This document shows positions 60,563 through 64,000 of a stretch of 64,000 nt of DNA, one piece after another. Both the position numbers and the translations under genes were made by a program. The stretch lies in NCBI GenBank assembly GCA_930367205.1, contig OV884011.1:140241937-140305936 (forward strand), given 5' to 3'. This DNA is from Acanthosoma haemorrhoidale. Its lineage: Eukaryota > Arthropoda > Insecta > Hemiptera > Acanthosomatidae. Each line of letters starts with the position of its first letter. The first letter of the stretch is position 1. A model generated the notes under the pieces. It saw only the letters and a program-made list of their open reading frames with translations. It was not told the origin of the DNA and did no database searches.

Positions 60563-60720
60563 TTTGTTGGGATACTAGCTTAAATTAATGAAAGTGAGAT
60601 TTATTAATGGATAACATTGCAGGTATGTATGCATCTGGTCCTGGCAACGAGAAAATAAACGTAGATGTTAAGAAGTTTTGTAATCACAATTATATCAGGT
60701 TCGTTTTAAACGTATTGTAA
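60563..60720 (+). repeat. Dispersed repeat family, copy 6
   Basis: TTGTTGGGATACTAGCTTAA, then ATTAATGAAAGTGAGATTTA, then AACGAGAAAATAAACGTAG and ATGTTAAGAAGTTTTG parallels the 40565 copy over its length. With that copy it best defines the family. Confidence 0.55.
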
Positions 60721-62640
60721 AACTATCGTTAAAAAATATTTAATCTATCAGAAATTTCCTAAAGCCAGAGAAAACTTAAATTTATAACTAACTTAATTTG
60801 TATACATTCGTCAAAAGTTGAATTTCCTTCATAATTTTTTGTCTATAATCATTTAAAAAATGAAAATCTTTCGAGTAATAAAAACAAAATGGTGTGAGTT
60901 CTGATCCTTGGATCCACAACAACGCCAAGATCGTCTCTTTCTAAGACGTGTTTCAATTTTCCATTTGAACCTTCCACGTATCAAGTTAAGGTGTTTTTCT
61001 GTGAATCAGGAAAAAATGTAAACGCCGATTTAATAATGTCGAAGCTTTATTTTACGACAAAAAAAAAATAATGGTTTGTAATAAACCGTCGTCTGTTTAT
61101 AATTGAAACGGAGACTTGAATTCAGAATTCCAAATACGTTTTAGTAAGACAGAAAAAAACCAAAAAAAAACCCTGAGACACTTAATTGATGATAATCCGT
61201 CTTAATAGAAGTCTAGCTGACACCGAAGATGTGTGGACGGTCTTAAAAGCCCTTAGTTAAAAAAAAAGTTGAAAAAGAAACGGAACAGATAAAAGGAATA
61301 AAAAAAAAAACTAAACAAGGATACATACAAATATACCTACGTATGTTCGGCCTCGTGTAAATCCTTCTCAGCCAAACAAATTTATTCTCTTGGGAAATAT
61401 AAATAAAGGTATGTAGTAGCAACAGCGTGACAATAATAGCTTGAGGTTGGTTTAATGATGCTTAAGTTGGTAGTAGGGTGTTATGACCCGTCAGCTGTTC
61501 GGAGAGGACAAGCATACTGACCTTATTTGGAATGCATAGAGACATTGATTAAGTATTCTTGATTACTGACCTAGCTACAAGCCTCGAAATTATTAGCTTC
61601 GTCCATAGCTCTTTTTTTTTTTTTCATTATTTTTTTCGGTCAATGGAGTTTACATTTCGATGGAGCCACCCCAATGATGCATGCACCCCTAATGTGCAAT
61701 TTACATGAATATGTATGCATTCCTTCAATACATTGTGAACGTAATCATTTCGTTTTTTAGCCTAATCGCGTCCTGATTTTTATATGGGACAGCTTTCCAA
61801 TTTTATTAGTCCTATATGAAGAGGGCCAATGCAAATTTAAAGCAAGCTGGATAATTAAAATGACAATTTACAGACTCATAAGTGATTCCTTAACATTAGT
61901 TTAGAGCCTGTTTATTCTTTTAAAAATATTGTAAACAAATGTGTTTGTTTACTTTAGCCAAAAAAAAAATGTGTAAATACTTTATTAAAGGAATAAACGT
62001 TAAAAGGTAACAACCTGTCATTGATCTATATAGTTCCTCAGTGCCATAAAATAACTATAGGAACAATCTCTTCTTGAGATGTTGCGTAATAGATTTATGT
62101 TTTATTTGGTATAAAACATTTTACTCATTGTCATTTACTGTCTGATAATAATAATATGATAAGCACCTCTCAACCAACAGCCAGTCAAATACCCTTATTT
62201 GAGGGCAAATACACGAAAGAATGTCTGCTCTCCTTATTTTGACTGGAGGTTTTTAGAAAGCTTGTAAATTTTACTTCAAAAACCGACGTTTAAGTGTTGA
62301 GCTATTTCTATGTTTTACCCATATTTTCATCGCTATAAAACCTAAAAATTCGATTCGCTTAAGGTTTAAGAAGAAGGTTCGCTTAAGGCTTAAGAATCCA
62401 TAAAGACATAAATGGTAACTATTCACCTTAGATGGAGGATAAAGCAATAAATAAAAAAACCAATTTCCATTCCGACTAATCGTTCGCCTGTTCGCCCGTG
62501 GATAAGCTTTTTTTGCTTCTCTTTGTATAGACTAATACCCAACCGTATCAAAAGCATGTAATTTGAACACAACTATATAATTAAAAACGACTTTTAATAC
62601 AACATTCTAATCTTTGTCGTCATCGTCAAATTAAACCCCA
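60721..62640. other. AT-rich stretch, no feature seen
   Basis: Several A-runs and T-runs; no coding or repeat signal beyond low complexity. Confidence 0.4.
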
Positions 62641-62649
62641 TCACCAAAT

Positions 62650-62910
62650 ACAATAAAAGAGCCGCGGTGCTACTAAATCGATATATCGATAGCCGCTATA
62701 AGGCCATGGTGGATGTGAGGAGGGAGGGGGAAATCATCAGAAAAATTATAAGACAATTACCCGAAACACAGATGGGCAGGGCGGTTATTATTATAGGGGT
62801 ATTATATAAAAATTGGCGCCCAACGTTAGGTGGCTGTAAGCTGGTACGCAGACGGGGAGGGGTTAGAAATGGGCAGGACCATAACTCAAACGAGGTCTTC
62901 TCACCGTCCA
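62650..62910. other. Island with ATCGATATATCGAT palindrome
   Basis: ATCGATATATCGAT (62677-62690), followed by AG, carries two CGATA half sites back to back plus a TATCGATAG end. This resembles the DRE motif (TATCGATA) and BEAF-type insulator words known from Drosophila. The rest is GC-richer with GGGCAGGGCGG and a purine-rich tract. The 89-codon frame (62667-62936) is unrecognised. An insulator or promoter-proximal role is inference. Confidence 0.35.
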
Positions 62911-64000
62911 GCCTGTGCTTTATAATTAAAATTTAATATATTATAGAGAGCTGATAAACTACATTCTCATCCACTCTCAAGACATCCATTCTCAATTTAA
63001 ATCGCAATTTCATACCCGGCGACTCCGTGATATTGCATTCACCATCATCTTCCGTCCGAGAATAATTCACCTGATAAATATCTTTTAATGCTCGGATTGT
63101 CGTACTTTTTTTCATTCAGTAATTTAGCCCTCATTCTTTTGTCCTTTTTTTTCTTGTTACTTCTCACAATGAGTCGTTGAAGATAGAATAGTTAAGCTCC
63201 GAAGCTCTGTAATCAATGTTGATTACTTTCAATATTTTTTTATTTGATGCATTATCCAATGATCGAAAGCCCTTATTTTTAATAATAATAAACAAGGGCT
63301 CTACTTGAATGTAATACAATGACTACCATATTTTTCTCCTTGTCGAAAGTGCCAGTATATCCCAGCTTGTAAACCTTTGATATTCTGAAACCTTTAACAG
63401 AGTTAATGCCAGGAACCAAGTTAGAGGGCATTATAATCCTTACGGGCCTACTGCTAATATGAGAGTTGAGTTCTTATGTTCCTAAGCATCTGTTAATAAT
63501 GTGAGCACTGTGAGCAGCTTCAAAAGAGGGTCCTAACAAATGTGTTCCTTTCACTTTAGAGAAGCTACCCTTGCATGAGATTTAATTATCTCGGGGCAAG
63601 TTACGCTTAAATCTTTGAGGAGGAGTGAGTTATGAAATATATCTGGGATACGAGTGCTCATGTATTTTTTTGTGTAATCGTATGAGTTTTTGTAAACTTA
63701 ATTTTGGGTAGTTGAAATTCTAAAGTGATTATAAGGGGTTCTATTGGTGACATAAGTAGTTCTTGGAACCTTAGATTCCCACGGTTTATGTCCGTGAGTC
63801 CAGATTGGTAACAATTTTGTTTTCTAATCTCAGGAAGGATTTTCTGTTGATTATTATTGGTTTTCAGAACTATCTAGTTCCTGACTTTAAGTAACCTGTA
63901 TATTTTTTTTGTTTTAATGTTTTGATTCAGGAGTACTTATTTGAAGGTGAGTGGTATAATTTTCTCTGAAATGTACAATCAAGAATGCACTGCTAATATT
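62911..64000. other. AT-rich end of window, no feature seen
   Basis: No coding, RNA or repeat signal noticed up to the end. Confidence 0.4.

Overview
The window looks like a gene-poor, AT-rich stretch of an animal nuclear genome, most likely an insect or another arthropod. The reasons are jockey-clade non-LTR retrotransposons, tRNA-like (SINE-type) relics, microsatellites, long A/T homopolymers, and the lack of any operon, ribosome binding site or dense coding. The sequence alone does not give a species. I found no host protein-coding exon I would defend, so this is probably intergenic or lies inside a very large intron.

The only firmly identified proteins are reverse transcriptases (RT). 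Family 1 (YADD-type) has one 5'-truncated copy on the minus strand at 44161-45600. Its 330-codon RT frame is unbroken, its poly(A) is 61 nt, and an 11-bp target-site duplication flanks it, all signs of a very recent insertion. Family 2 (FADD-type) has three truncated, frameshifted copies: 21156-22326 (minus), about 40757-42592 (plus) and 48228-48896 (plus). These copies share a 3' tail with a small hairpin. The 48 kb copy has a 13-bp candidate target-site duplication and the 21 kb copy a weaker 7-bp one.

Other repeats are at least six copies of a short unclassified dispersed repeat (3.3, 31.3, 32.2, 40.6, 46.8 and 60.6 kb), about eight tRNA-like relics with RNA polymerase III A/B-box sequences, a 60-bp inverted repeat pair at 24.3 and 26.1 kb, a 24-bp-stem hairpin at 25.2 kb, an inverted repeat enclosing an (AT)12 tract at 59.9 kb, several microsatellites, and an unusual number of pure G or C runs of 9-12 nt.

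Against this AT-rich background stand about twenty islands of 150-450 bp with higher GC, more CpG and little low-complexity sequence. They lie at 0.7, 6.2, 13.6, 18.2, 19.5, 22.9, 25.9, 27.8, 29.1, 31.8, 33.2, 34.7, 36.8, 43.5, 47.4, 50.3, 51.2, 51.6, 55.3, 58.8, 60.0 and 62.7 kb. None holds a convincing protein. Several carry transcription-factor-like words or palindromes. This is the pattern expected of conserved non-coding or cis-regulatory DNA in a gene desert around a developmental gene. That reading is inference and needs cross-species alignment. No prokaryotic defence system, CRISPR array, rRNA or intact tRNA gene was seen.
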